From contig WHSU01000015.1 in the NCBI GenBank assembly GCA_009379925.1, forward strand, positions 1 through 64,000: 64,000 nt of DNA, read 5' to 3'. The notes beneath the pieces were generated by a model. It saw only the letters and a list, made by a program, of their open reading frames with translations, was not told the origin of the DNA and ran no database searches. This document shows positions 25,765 to 33,957 of this stretch, one piece after another. Each line of letters begins with the position of its first letter. The first letter of the stretch is position 1. The stretch is from Dehalococcoidia bacterium. Lineage in GTDB: Bacteria; Chloroflexota; Dehalococcoidia; UBA2979. A program made the translations under genes and the position numbers.

Positions 25765-26217
25765 CTACGTCGCGGCCGCGATCTGCGGGCTGCCTACGCC
25801 AGCTTTCCAGAGCGGCAGCGTGACCTCGTCGTCCACATCCTGGTAGACGATCTCGAGGGGCGCATCGACCGGCAGCTTCTCCGGCGTCGGGTCATCGAGA
25901 CCGGTGATGTTGGTCATCATCTTGCCGCCCTCCTCGAGGGCGACGACGGCGATCACGTACGGCGGCTCGAAGGCGGGGTGACCGCGGTGCGCGATCACGT
26001 AGGAGTGGAGCGTCCCCTTGCCGGAGGCCGTGCGCCACTCGACGTCCCGCGAGTGGCAGCCGGGATACGGACAGAACGGCCGGGGGTAGAAGTAGCCACG
26101 GTCGCAGGTGTTGCAGTGCTGCATCCGGAGTTCATGACGCTTCAGTCCGTCCCAGAACTCCTGCGTCTCCGGCGTCGCCTGCGGGAGCGGTTTCTGCATG
26201 CGCTGCTGGCCCACCAT
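25765..26217 (-). CDS. Zn-ribbon OB-fold protein (DUF35/ChsH2 type)
   Basis: The 150-residue protein has a rubredoxin-like zinc ribbon, C35-x2-C38-x10-C49-x4-C54, followed by an OB-fold starting GKGTLHSYVIAHRGH and ending VDAPLEIVYQDVDDEVTLPLWK. DUF35 proteins partner thiolase-like enzymes and enoyl-CoA hydratases and stabilise their acyl-CoA complex. Its gene precedes the thiolase-like gene by 15 nt on the same strand, which is the expected pairing. Confidence 0.9.
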   Translation of the reverse strand: MVGQQRMQKPLPQATPETQEFWDGLKRHELRMQHCNTCDRGYFYPRPFCPYPGCHSRDVEWRTASGKGTLHSYVIAHRGHPAFEPPYVIAVVALEEGGKMMTNITGLDDPTPEKLPVDAPLEIVYQDVDDEVTLPLWKAGVGSPQIAAAT

Positions 26218-26334
26218 GCCGTGTCATCCCCTCATCGCGTCGACGCCGCCGGTCGCGGCGCCACCCGACCATCCGAGCCGGGCCGCGCGCAGTCTAGCAC
26301 CGGGCGCCGAGGCGCGCGCGCGGGGTCGCGCAGG

Positions 26335-26535
26335 CTACAGCAGCGCGAGGACGACCACGCTGCCGACCATCACGACGATGAGGAACACCGCGACGGCGCG
26401 GAGCAGCCGAGGCGTCCACAGCCGGTGCGGAGGCGGATCCCATCCGGCGTAGCCGGCCTCCTCCGTCAGGTCCGGGTCGAGGTCGCCCTCGGTCGACTCG
26501 ACCCAGCCCTCGCCCTCGCCCGGCTCGTTGCTCAC
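26335..26535 (-). CDS. Small single-pass membrane protein, hypothetical
   Basis: A GTG at 26535 overlaps the stop of the upstream hotdog gene (GTGA), giving 66 residues. The N-terminal half is acidic and soluble (EGWVESTEGDLDPDLTEEAGY). Residues about 46-66 form a C-terminal membrane helix (LLRAVAVFLIVVMVGSVVVLALL) with no tail, so it is tail-anchored. Coupling to two hotdog proteins suggests one operon, but no function is recognised. Confidence 0.55.
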   Translation of the reverse strand: MSNEPGEGEGWVESTEGDLDPDLTEEAGYAGWDPPPHRLWTPRLLRAVAVFLIVVMVGSVVVLALL

Positions 26536-26981
26536 GAGGTGGCGCCATCCCGCTCGAGCGCGCACGTGACTCGAGCACGGCAGTTGAGGCGTCCGTCGGC
26601 ACCATCGCTGATCGTCACGTCTACGACCGCGAGCCGCCCGATGCGGAGCACGCGCGCCTCGGCGACCGTGCGCTCGCCGACCGCCGAGGTGAGATACGAG
26701 ATCCCGAGGTCCTGTGTCCCCGCGAGGCGCGCGCCGTCCTCGATGACCGTGCGCAGGCAGAGGTGAGCGGCAAGCTCCGCGAACGTGGCTAGCGCGCCGC
26801 CATTGATGGAGTCACGGACCCCCGCCACATTCGTGCCGTTGCGGTCCATCACCAGGCCGGCGTGACCTTCCTCCAACACCTCGACGCGGATCCCGAGCGC
26901 AGCGAAGAGCGGCTGCGCGTCCCAGAACGCGGCCGCCTCGGCCGGCGGCGTGCCGGGCACCGGCAGGGCGAGCGCCGTCAT
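26532..26981 (-). CDS. Hotdog-fold thioesterase-like protein (PaaI type) 1
   Basis: The 149-residue protein matches the PaaI/4HBT hotdog fold: PLFAALGIRVEVLEEGHAGLVM, INGGALATFAELAAHLCLRTV as the long central helix with an active-site glycine-rich entry, and ISYLTSAVGERTVAEARVLRIGRLAVVDVTISDG. These usually hydrolyse acyl-CoA. Both ends overlap neighbours: ATGA with the upstream hotdog gene and GTGA with the downstream small membrane protein. Confidence 0.8.
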   Translation of the reverse strand: MTALALPVPGTPPAEAAAFWDAQPLFAALGIRVEVLEEGHAGLVMDRNGTNVAGVRDSINGGALATFAELAAHLCLRTVIEDGARLAGTQDLGISYLTSAVGERTVAEARVLRIGRLAVVDVTISDGADGRLNCRARVTCALERDGATS

Positions 26982-27424
26982 CGAGGCGCTCCGTCCGCAG
27001 GGCGTATGGCGTAGGAACCGCGTCCGTACGCGATCGGTGCGCCCTCGTCGTCCTCGACGCGGACATCGACGACCGCGAGCAGCGCACCTCGATGCACCAC
27101 CGTGGCGGTGACGACCGCCTCCCCGAGGGGTTGGGCGACATACGTGAGGTTCATCTCGGCGGTGCCATTCATGACGTCGCGCCCAGACTGGACGGTCGTG
27201 CTCACGGCGCTCACGAGGGCCAGGTCGGCGGCCGTGGTGATGGCGAAGGTGCTCACGCCCTCGGGTGCCTCGTTGCCATCGATGCCGGCCGCGCTGCCGG
27301 GGACGCGGACCACGCGGTAGCGGGTGAAGCCCTCCGCGATCTCTTCGGCGCGAAGGCCCAGCGCGCGGTTCAACGGCTGTGCGTCCGTACGCTCACGCCA
27401 CTGCTCAACCGGGGGTGCCGGCAT
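26978..27424 (-). CDS. Hotdog-fold thioesterase-like protein (PaaI type) 2
   Basis: This 148-residue paralog leads a three-gene coupled operon. It has PLNRALGLRAEEIAEGFTRYRVV, FAITTAADLALVSAVSTTVQSGRDVMNGTAEMNLTYVAQPLGEAVVTATVVHRGALLAVVDVRV, the standard hotdog strands. The central helix differs from gene 1, so a heterodimer with an altered active site is possible. The acyl group attacked is unknown; the adjacent thiolase/DUF35 pair suggests acyl-CoA metabolism. Confidence 0.78.
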   Translation of the reverse strand: MPAPPVEQWRERTDAQPLNRALGLRAEEIAEGFTRYRVVRVPGSAAGIDGNEAPEGVSTFAITTAADLALVSAVSTTVQSGRDVMNGTAEMNLTYVAQPLGEAVVTATVVHRGALLAVVDVRVEDDEGAPIAYGRGSYAIRPADGAPR

Positions 27425-27551
27425 CGGGCCACCTTCTTTGCTGGGTAGATCGAGGCGAGCCTACCGGATCGGGCAGGTGGCGCGACAGGCCCGCGACCCG
27501 GGCCGGGCGGTATGCTGCCGAGAGGCGGCCCCACACGGAGTAGGAGAGCGG

Positions 27552-28286
27552 ATGAGCGTCCTGGTGCAGCGGGAGTTCTCGGTGGCACAGCCCAACCAGG
27601 CGGAGTTCGAACGCCAGAGCCGCGAGGGGCTGTGGCCGACGTTCCTGCACTTCGGCGCGCTCATGGTCGCCTTCGGACGCTGGGGGTTCAACGGACCGGG
27701 CGGCGTGGTGGTCACGAACACCGTGTACGCGGACATGGAGCATTGGCTCGCCACACGCGCGAGCGCCGGCGACTTCTACCGTGACGAGACGATCATGGAG
27801 GAGACGAAGGAGCTGCGGCCCATCTTCGAGGCGCGCGGCGGACTGGTCACCGAGTCGAGCGCCCGCATCATCGACCTGGACGACGATGTCTCCGAGCCAC
27901 GGCCGTTCTACCGCCAGGCCGGCCAGCCCACTGCCACGCCACCAAACACCTTCGGCGCCGGCTCCGTGATCTCCGAGCGCCGCTACGTGGTGCCCGAGAA
28001 GTCACAGGAGGAGTTCCTCCGCCTCTCGCGAGAGCAGATCTGGCCGTGGCTGACCGAGCAGGGCGGGCGGCTCGTCGGCTTCGGCCGGGACCCCCTCGGG
28101 CCGCCCTCACAGATCATGACGTTGTTCGCGTTCCGCTCCCTGCCGGACTGGTACCGCCTCGCGCACCCGGCGGAACACGAGGCGCCGGGCCGGCCGAGCG
28201 AGGCGTGGCAGGCGCGGCACAACCTGATCGCGACACAGCAAGGGCGCCTGCTGATCATCGGCTCAGACTTCGGCACGAAGGTCTAG
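27552..28286 (+). CDS. Protein with two NIPSNAP-like (dimeric alpha-beta barrel) halves
   Basis: The 244-residue protein looks internally duplicated. LVQREFSVAQPNQAEFERQSREGLWPTF...GALMVAFGRW (1-48) aligns by eye with ISERRYVVPEKSQEEFLRLSREQIWPWL...GRLVGFGRD in the second half. Each half continues with a strand and a WY/HW helix, like NIPSNAP-type ferredoxin-fold domains. Function is unknown. ATG 27552 has GGAGTAGGAGAG upstream. It is followed after 8 nt by the inositol-phosphatase-like gene. Confidence 0.6.
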   Translation: MSVLVQREFSVAQPNQAEFERQSREGLWPTFLHFGALMVAFGRWGFNGPGGVVVTNTVYADMEHWLATRASAGDFYRDETIMEETKELRPIFEARGGLVTESSARIIDLDDDVSEPRPFYRQAGQPTATPPNTFGAGSVISERRYVVPEKSQEEFLRLSREQIWPWLTEQGGRLVGFGRDPLGPPSQIMTLFAFRSLPDWYRLAHPAEHEAPGRPSEAWQARHNLIATQQGRLLIIGSDFGTKV

Positions 28287-28294
28287 GTGGTCTG

Positions 28295-29230
28295 ATGGTG
28301 GACGGCGCTACCTCGCCGCCCGTGGACACCGCGCTGCTCGCGGAGATCGAGGCGCTGGCCGTCGAACTGGCCCGCGAGGCCGGGGACACGGCGACCGGGG
28401 CGCTCGAGCGGGTGCTGGAGATTGAGTACAAGACGGACGCGAAAGGCAAACAGCCCGCCCGTGACCCTGTGTCCGAGGTGGACCGCGCCGTCGAAGCGCT
28501 CGTCCGGGCGCGGGTGGCCGAGCGCTTCCCGGAACACGACATTATCGGCGAGGAAGTGGACCACCACCCAGCCTCCGACCAGGAGTTCGTGTGGGTCGTC
28601 GACCCGGTGGACGGCACCGCCAATTTCATCAACGGCTTCCCGCTCTTCGCGGTCTCCATCGGCGTACTACATCGAGGCGCGCCGGTGGTCGGCGTGGTGT
28701 GGTGCGGCGCAAGTCACGCCCTGCGTCCCGGCATCTACCACGCGCACCTGGGCGGACGGCTGCACTTCGACGGCGAGGCGATCGAGCCGGACCGCGCGGC
28801 GGCGGGGGTACGCCGGCGGCTGAGCGCCGCGCCGGGCGGCTCGCCCGCGGGCACGCGCGCGTGGGACCACCGCGTCACGGGCTCCGCCGCGATCGAGGTC
28901 GCGTTCGTGGCCGCGGGCATCTTTCAGAGCGCGACCTTGTGGGGCCTGCACCTGTGGGACGTCGCCGCCGGTGCCGCCCTCGTGCGGGCAGCCGGCCGCG
29001 AGGTGTGGGTCCGGGGACGCGACGGCTGGCAGCCCCTCGAGCGCTTCGAAGCGCCAGCGCGGCTGCCACGCGGCGTGAAGGAGGACCGTGCACCCTCGCT
29101 GCGCGACTGGCGGCAGCCGCTCATCGTCGGCACGCACGAGGCCTGCGCGCTGATCCGGGAACGCGCTCGACCGCCGGGCTGGTGGGGCCGCTTCATGGCC
29201 CGCATCGGCCTCCGCGGGCGCAGGCGGTAG
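28295..29230 (+). CDS. Inositol-monophosphatase-family phosphatase
   Basis: The 311-residue protein has all Mg-binding motifs of the IMPase/FBPase/CysQ superfamily: EE at 86-87 (IIGEEVDHH), DPVDGTANF (103-111) and LHLWDVAAGAALVRAAG. Its N-terminal YKTDAKGKQPARDPVSEVDRAVEAL is the usual substrate-binding region. It hydrolyses a phosphomonoester such as inositol, sugar or 3'-PAP phosphate; which one cannot be decided. A basic tail (RPPGWWGRFMARIGLRGRRR) is an extension beyond the usual length. Confidence 0.9.
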   Translation: MVDGATSPPVDTALLAEIEALAVELAREAGDTATGALERVLEIEYKTDAKGKQPARDPVSEVDRAVEALVRARVAERFPEHDIIGEEVDHHPASDQEFVWVVDPVDGTANFINGFPLFAVSIGVLHRGAPVVGVVWCGASHALRPGIYHAHLGGRLHFDGEAIEPDRAAAGVRRRLSAAPGGSPAGTRAWDHRVTGSAAIEVAFVAAGIFQSATLWGLHLWDVAAGAALVRAAGREVWVRGRDGWQPLERFEAPARLPRGVKEDRAPSLRDWRQPLIVGTHEACALIRERARPPGWWGRFMARIGLRGRRR

Positions 29231-29242
29231 CCGGTCCCGTCT

Positions 29243-30004
29243 CTAGACCATCGGCCAGGGGACGCAGCGGTACGGGTACATCTCCGGCAGCACCGGCTGA
29301 TCGAGGAGGGCGCGCGCGCGGCGTCGAAGCGCCTCCGTCTCCGCGCGCGAGAGCCGTTCCCGAAGCGGGAGCGAGTCGTCGTCGTCCAGGCAGTCGAGAA
29401 GGCGCCGGATGTCGGCCAGCCACGGCTCCGGGACCTCGGTGCCGGCATAGTCCCAGATCACCGTGCGCAGCTTCTGGTGCTGGTGGAAGCAGAGCCCGTT
29501 GTCGATGCCCCAGATGTGGCCGCCCTCGTCGAGCAGCACGTGGCCGCCCTTGCGGTCGGCGTTGTTCGCCAGCAGGTCAAAGACCGCGCAGCGCACGAAC
29601 TGTTCGTCGTAGGTGTCGCGCTCCCGGAGCACGAAGTAGTGCTCAGACGGGTCGTGCTCGATGAACAACTGCATCGACCCCTCGCCGTGGGGGCCTCCTC
29701 GCCCCACCGTAGGCGGCACCAGATCCCAGCCGAGCAACCGGGACAGCTCGTATGCGGCGACCTCGCGATTGAAGAGCGTGCCGAAGGGGAAGTCGTGCAG
29801 CGGCCGCTCGCCGCGCGCGGGCTTGTAGACCGCCAGCCCTCGCCCGTGCTCACGGTGTGTCAGTTCGGTGAGGAACACGTAGTTCGAGGAGTCGTAGACC
29901 AGCTGTTGGTCACAGATCTCCGCGTCCCGCAACGCATCCAGCACCCACGAGTCGCTCGCGCGCCACTCGTGCTGCAGGCTGCCGTCGGCGCTGGTGACTG
30001 CCAT
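29243..30004 (-). CDS. SCO1664-family kinase-fold protein
   Basis: The 253-residue protein carries the PI3/4-kinase-like signature of the actinobacterial SCO1664 family: AVYKPARGERPLHDFPFGTLFNREVAAYELSRLLGW, the catalytic loop VRCAVFDLLANNADRKGGHVL, and the metal motif IWGIDNGLCFHQHQKLR. The family is often annotated as phosphatidylinositol kinase, but bacterial substrates are unproven. It is convergent with the IMPase-like gene, separated by 12 nt. An inositol link is tempting but only inference. Confidence 0.82.
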   Translation of the reverse strand: MAVTSADGSLQHEWRASDSWVLDALRDAEICDQQLVYDSSNYVFLTELTHREHGRGLAVYKPARGERPLHDFPFGTLFNREVAAYELSRLLGWDLVPPTVGRGGPHGEGSMQLFIEHDPSEHYFVLRERDTYDEQFVRCAVFDLLANNADRKGGHVLLDEGGHIWGIDNGLCFHQHQKLRTVIWDYAGTEVPEPWLADIRRLLDCLDDDDSLPLRERLSRAETEALRRRARALLDQPVLPEMYPYRCVPWPMV

Positions 30005-30070
30005 CGCGGGCCCTCCGTGGGCGCCCCCCGATTGTAGGTGAGGCCGGCGCCCGGGCGTGGCGAGGGCGCG

Positions 30071-30886
30071 CTACTGCGGTTTCACGACTTCGCGCTCGGT
30101 CAGCCCCAGGCCGCGCCGCATCGCGGTCGCGTGCATCACCATCGTCGCGAGCGCGGGCAACGAGGCGTCCAGGGCGGCCTTCGCCTGCGCGATCGCGGCG
30201 TCGCTCAAGCCGGCCGCGCGCAGCGACTCCGGGTTGGCCTCCACCGGCTCGGCGAGGAAGCGCGCCCCCGAGCGGGCGTAGTAGTAGAGCGCGCGGCCGC
30301 GCCGGCGGAAGTCCGGGTACGTCGTGAGGTGCTGCAATTCCTCCCACGCGGTCACCAGGTAGCCCGGCCAGACGGCTACCGCGCGGTAAAGCTGCGGTGG
30401 CGCCTCGACGTTCAGCGCCGCGACCACCTCGGGCAGCGGCGGCGTGTCCGGCGAGGCGAACCGCACCTCGGTCTGGAGGTGCCGCCGCTCACGCTCGGAC
30501 GGCTCCCGAGGCTCGGCGCGGCCATGCCCACCCACGCGCGGCCGCCCCCACGCCTCGGAGAGCGCGGCGACCAGCAGCAGGAGCTGTGGCTGCACCCGGT
30601 GGAAGACATCGAGCACCGCCCGCACCTGCTCCAGCTCGGCCTCGTCGAGCGGAAACTCCTCGGGCGACCGTAGCGGCTCGTAAACCTCCTCGACGGCGTC
30701 GAGGGCCATGTCCGCCATGTAGAGCGCGCTGCCGAGGAAGCCCGCGGTCTCCACGGAGGCGGCCAGCCGGGGCCACAGGTGCTCCAGGTAGCCCTCGGCG
30801 GTGGCGAGGCGCTCGATGGCTTCCGGGACGAAGGGGCAACGGAGCGCCTCGGCGATCTCGTGCGTCAGTATCTGGGTGGTGGCCAT
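30071..30886 (-). CDS. DehI-like (halocarboxylic acid dehalogenase family) helical protein
   Basis: ATG 30886 gives 271 residues, though the frame is open much farther upstream. The chain is almost entirely helical: LWPRLAASVETAGFLGSALYMADMALDAVEEVY, ELEQVRAVLDVFHRVQPQLLLLVAALSEAW, then a repeat-like LWPG..LVTAWEELQHLTTYPDF. The two-fold repeat with the LWPRL/VWPGYLVTAWEEL pattern resembles the DehI 2-haloacid dehalogenase fold. I cannot confirm the catalytic Asp/Asn pair, so activity is uncertain. It diverges from the lamin-tail gene. Confidence 0.5.
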   Translation of the reverse strand: MATTQILTHEIAEALRCPFVPEAIERLATAEGYLEHLWPRLAASVETAGFLGSALYMADMALDAVEEVYEPLRSPEEFPLDEAELEQVRAVLDVFHRVQPQLLLLVAALSEAWGRPRVGGHGRAEPREPSERERRHLQTEVRFASPDTPPLPEVVAALNVEAPPQLYRAVAVWPGYLVTAWEELQHLTTYPDFRRRGRALYYYARSGARFLAEPVEANPESLRAAGLSDAAIAQAKAALDASLPALATMVMHATAMRRGLGLTEREVVKPQ

Positions 30887-31022
30887 GCATCGAGGATAGC
30901 GGACGCGAGGGCGCGAGACTGTACGCACGCCGACGGACGCGTTATGGTGACGCGAGTCCGGTCGAGCTTGCGGCACGCCGGACAAGATAGATTGACCCTG
31001 GCATCCGGAGGGCGTCCCCAGC
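30887..31022. promoter_or_regulatory. Divergent promoter region (DehI-like / lamin-tail protein)
   Basis: The gap between divergent genes must carry two promoters. GGAGGG at about 31005-31010 is a good ribosome binding site for 31023. TAGATT at about 30985 is a possible -10 for the rightward gene, with TTGCGG upstream at short spacing. I see no clear operator. Confidence 0.25.
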
Positions 31023-32939
31023 ATGCCCCTCACCCCGCTGCATCCGCGCTGGCGGCGGCTGTCTCGGCGTGCCTGGCCGTGCGCGGGCCTCGCCGTGCTC
31101 GTCGTCGCCTCCGCCCTCCTCGCCGGCGGGCTCCCCTCCGTGGAGGCGCAGGGGGTCGAGGTGCTGGGCGATGCCTGCCTGCTGGCGCCCGAGGCGAACG
31201 CGTACATGTCATGCCCACCCGCCGTCCTGACCGCGGACGGACCGGGGACGTTCGCCGCCACATGGTCCACCGGGGCCGAAGCGGGCGCGCAGTACGAACT
31301 GGCGGCCAACCTCAGCTCATCGGCCGACACCTCGGACGCCAGCGCGGTCCTCCGATACGGCTTGGCGGACGGCAGCTACGTGTCGGTCACCGGTCCGGCG
31401 CCGGAGGGCGCCGTGGTGTCGGTCCGCGTCGAAGGGCACGCTGAGGGCGCCGGCGCCACCCTCACCATCGACGCCCTGTTGCTGACAATGCTGCCCGCCC
31501 CGCCCATCGAGGAGAGCCCGACCGCCACCCCGACCTCGACGGGCACACCCGGGCCGAGTCCGACCCCGTCACCGACGGCGACACCAACACCGACGCCAAC
31601 GCCGCCCCCGGTCGTCGGCGGGCTGGTGAACGGCGACTTCGGCGCCATGCCCGCACTGGTCGGATGGACGAGGCGCGGCGGCTCGGCGTCCGTCCGGGAT
31701 GGCTGGGCCGCGCTGGTCTCCACCTCAGACTCGACGAAGTACCTCCAGCAGAGTGTGCCGGTGGAGCCGGGCCAGTGGTACGAGGCCGCGGCGGTGCTAC
31801 AGGTCACCGGCGCCGCTGAGGCCGGGTGGGTGCGCATCGCCTGGTATCCCTCGACAGATGGCGGCGGCTCACAGCTCTCCACGGTGGACTCCGAGGCGAT
31901 GACCGGCGGCCTGGCCGTGGTCACGACAGGCCCGGTGCAGGCTCCACCCGGCGCGCTGAGCGCCACGGTGCGCCTGATGCTCCGGCCGTATGGCTCGGTG
32001 CACGCCGAGTTGCTGGCCGACCTGGCAACGTTCCTCCCGGCCGCAGCGCCACCACCTCCAACACCGTCCCCCACCCCGACCCCCACGCCAACCGCAGCCC
32101 CCACCGCGACCGCGACGCCGAGCGCGACGGCCACCCCTCGTCCGCCGCCGGCGGCGACGTCCGGGCCCTCGGGGTTCGTGGGTCCTGCCGGGCCAGCCGG
32201 TCCGTCGGGTGGCGCGCTGCCGGGAGCCGGCGCCGGCGGAGCAGCGACCGAGGCCGGTACGGGAGGCCTGGTCAGAATCACCGAGCTGCTACCGAACCCG
32301 ACGGAGCCGGGACGCGACACCGACTGGGAATGGATCGAGCTGACCAACGTGGGCCTCGGACCGGCGTCGCTCGCCGGCCTCTCGCTCCGCGACAACGCCG
32401 GGCCGGTCGATCTGCCGGCGATGGTGCTGGCGCCGGGCGCGTCGGTCGTCATCGCCGGACCGCTGGGCGCCGTCGGCGAGGCAGCGGTGTTCCGCCCGGC
32501 GACCGGCCTGGGGAACGGCCTGGGCAATGCCGGCGACCGGCTGCTGCTCACGGACGCCGGAGGCGAGGTGCTGGACGCGCTCTCCTACGGCGAGGACGTG
32601 ACGTACGCCTCGTCCGGGCCGGCCCTGCTCTCCGCGCCGGGACCGGGTCAGTCCATCGAGCGCTGGTTCGACGCCGCCGGCGTCCTGCTGGGGAGCCGTA
32701 TAGCTCCGCGGCCATCCCCCGGGACGATGCACGTGCCCGCGGGCATCGAGGGTGCGTCCGAGGGCTCGACGGCGCTCGATGGGTCCGAGTCGCAGTCCGG
32801 CGAGCCCGCGCGCGAGTCGATCGCCAGCGGGACGCCGGACCGTCTTGGCTGGATCGTGGCGCTGACGTTCGTGGCGGGCGGGCTCGCGGGCGTCACCGCG
32901 ATCCGCGTCCTGGGCGGCGGCCGCAACCCGACCGTGTAG
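31023..32939 (+). CDS. Secreted/surface lamin-tail-domain protein with TP-rich linkers
   Basis: The 638-residue protein has a signal peptide (hydrophobic core 20-38, cleavage near VEAQG). An N-terminal beta domain is followed by a Thr/Pro-repeat linker (about 160-195) and a second beta domain (VVGGLVNGDFGAMPALVGW...), then another TP-rich linker and a short collagen-like patch (FVGPAGPAGPSGG). The lamin-tail domain GLVRITELLPNPTEPGRDTDWEWIELTNVG lies at about 415-550, and a C-terminal membrane helix (WIVALTFVAGGLAGVTAI) anchors it. LTD proteins are extracellular binding or scaffold modules. The low-complexity DNA at 31520-31610 is the linker, not a non-coding repeat. Confidence 0.8.
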   Translation: MPLTPLHPRWRRLSRRAWPCAGLAVLVVASALLAGGLPSVEAQGVEVLGDACLLAPEANAYMSCPPAVLTADGPGTFAATWSTGAEAGAQYELAANLSSSADTSDASAVLRYGLADGSYVSVTGPAPEGAVVSVRVEGHAEGAGATLTIDALLLTMLPAPPIEESPTATPTSTGTPGPSPTPSPTATPTPTPTPPPVVGGLVNGDFGAMPALVGWTRRGGSASVRDGWAALVSTSDSTKYLQQSVPVEPGQWYEAAAVLQVTGAAEAGWVRIAWYPSTDGGGSQLSTVDSEAMTGGLAVVTTGPVQAPPGALSATVRLMLRPYGSVHAELLADLATFLPAAAPPPPTPSPTPTPTPTAAPTATATPSATATPRPPPAATSGPSGFVGPAGPAGPSGGALPGAGAGGAATEAGTGGLVRITELLPNPTEPGRDTDWEWIELTNVGLGPASLAGLSLRDNAGPVDLPAMVLAPGASVVIAGPLGAVGEAAVFRPATGLGNGLGNAGDRLLLTDAGGEVLDALSYGEDVTYASSGPALLSAPGPGQSIERWFDAAGVLLGSRIAPRPSPGTMHVPAGIEGASEGSTALDGSESQSGEPARESIASGTPDRLGWIVALTFVAGGLAGVTAIRVLGGGRNPTV

Positions 32940-32994
32940 CCGGTCGAAGCTCCCGGGCGCCCTCGGTACACTGGAGGGAGCGAAGGGCGGTCGC
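32940..32994 (+). promoter_or_regulatory. Candidate ispH promoter
   Basis: TCGAAG (32944-32949), a 17-bp spacer and TACACT (32967-32972) lie just before the gene, and GGAGGGAG overlaps the leader. The -35 match is weak but the spacing is ideal. Confidence 0.35.
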
Positions 32995-33930
32995 ATGCCT
33001 CACACCCTGCTGCTCGCGGCGCCTCGAGGCTTCTGCGCGGGCGTCGTGCGCGCCATCGACGTGCTGGACCAGGTGCTCGAACGCGAAGAGCCGCCGGTGT
33101 ACGCGTTCCACGAGATCGTGCACAACCGCTACGTCGTGGACAGCTTCGAGCGACGCGGCGCCGTCTTCGTAGACTCCGTCGAGGAGGTGCCGGAGGGCGC
33201 GTGCATTGTCTTCTCCGCGCACGGCGTGTCGCCCGAGGTGGTCCGGCGCGCCCAGGAGCGGCGGTTGCGGGTCATCGACGCCACGTGTCCGCTGGTGACC
33301 AAGGTCCACCTGGAGACGCGCAAGGCGGCGCGCGACGGCTTCGACGTCCTGCTCGTCGGCCACGAGGGCCACGACGAGGTCGTCGGTACGACGGGCGAGG
33401 CGCCGGAACGCACGCGCGTCGTGGACTCGCCGGCAGACGTGCGGGCGCTGGCGGACGGCGGACGGCCGGTCTTCGTCGTGACGCAGACGACGCTGTCCGT
33501 GGACGATACCGCCGCCACGATCGAGGAGATCCGCGCCCACTACCCACAGGCCGAGATCCGCAACGACATCTGCTACGCGACCACCAACCGCCAGGCGGCG
33601 GTGCGGGCGCTCGCGGAGCGCGCCGGCCTGGTGATCGTGGTGGGTTCCGAGAACTCCAGCAACAGTGTGCGTTTGCGCGAGGTGGCCGCTGCCGCCGGGG
33701 CGACGGCCTACCGCGTCGACGGCCTCGAGGAGATCGACCCCGCCTGGTACGACGGCGTCGAGGTGGTCGGACTGACCGCGGGCGCCTCTGTGCCGGACGA
33801 GCTGCTCGACCTGATCATCGCCGACCTGCGTGAGCGCGGGGTCACGCAGGTCGAGCCGGTGGTGGTGGCGACGGAAACCGTGGAGTTCCGCCTCCCCGAG
33901 GAGCTGGCCCTCCCCGTCATCGAGGCGTGA
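32995..33930 (+). CDS. ispH: 4-hydroxy-3-methylbut-2-enyl diphosphate reductase
   Basis: IspH (LytB) makes IPP and DMAPP at the last step of the non-mevalonate isoprenoid pathway using a [4Fe-4S] cluster. The three cluster cysteines are C14 (PRGFCAGVVRA), C98 (DATCPLV) and C193 (DICYATTNRQ). Substrate-binding residues H43 (HEIVHN), H76 (FSAHGVSP), H123/H126 and the VVGSENSSNS segment are all there. The 311-residue length is normal. It stands alone, with no other mep genes in the window. Confidence 0.97.
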   Translation: MPHTLLLAAPRGFCAGVVRAIDVLDQVLEREEPPVYAFHEIVHNRYVVDSFERRGAVFVDSVEEVPEGACIVFSAHGVSPEVVRRAQERRLRVIDATCPLVTKVHLETRKAARDGFDVLLVGHEGHDEVVGTTGEAPERTRVVDSPADVRALADGGRPVFVVTQTTLSVDDTAATIEEIRAHYPQAEIRNDICYATTNRQAAVRALAERAGLVIVVGSENSSNSVRLREVAAAAGATAYRVDGLEEIDPAWYDGVEVVGLTAGASVPDELLDLIIADLRERGVTQVEPVVVATETVEFRLPEELALPVIEA

Positions 33931-33957
33931 CCAGGCGGCCCCGGTGCTGCTGTGTGG

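Noticed and set aside
31520..31610. Low-complexity repeat that might be a microsatellite.
   Set aside because: It encodes a Thr/Pro linker in frame in the lamin-tail protein.
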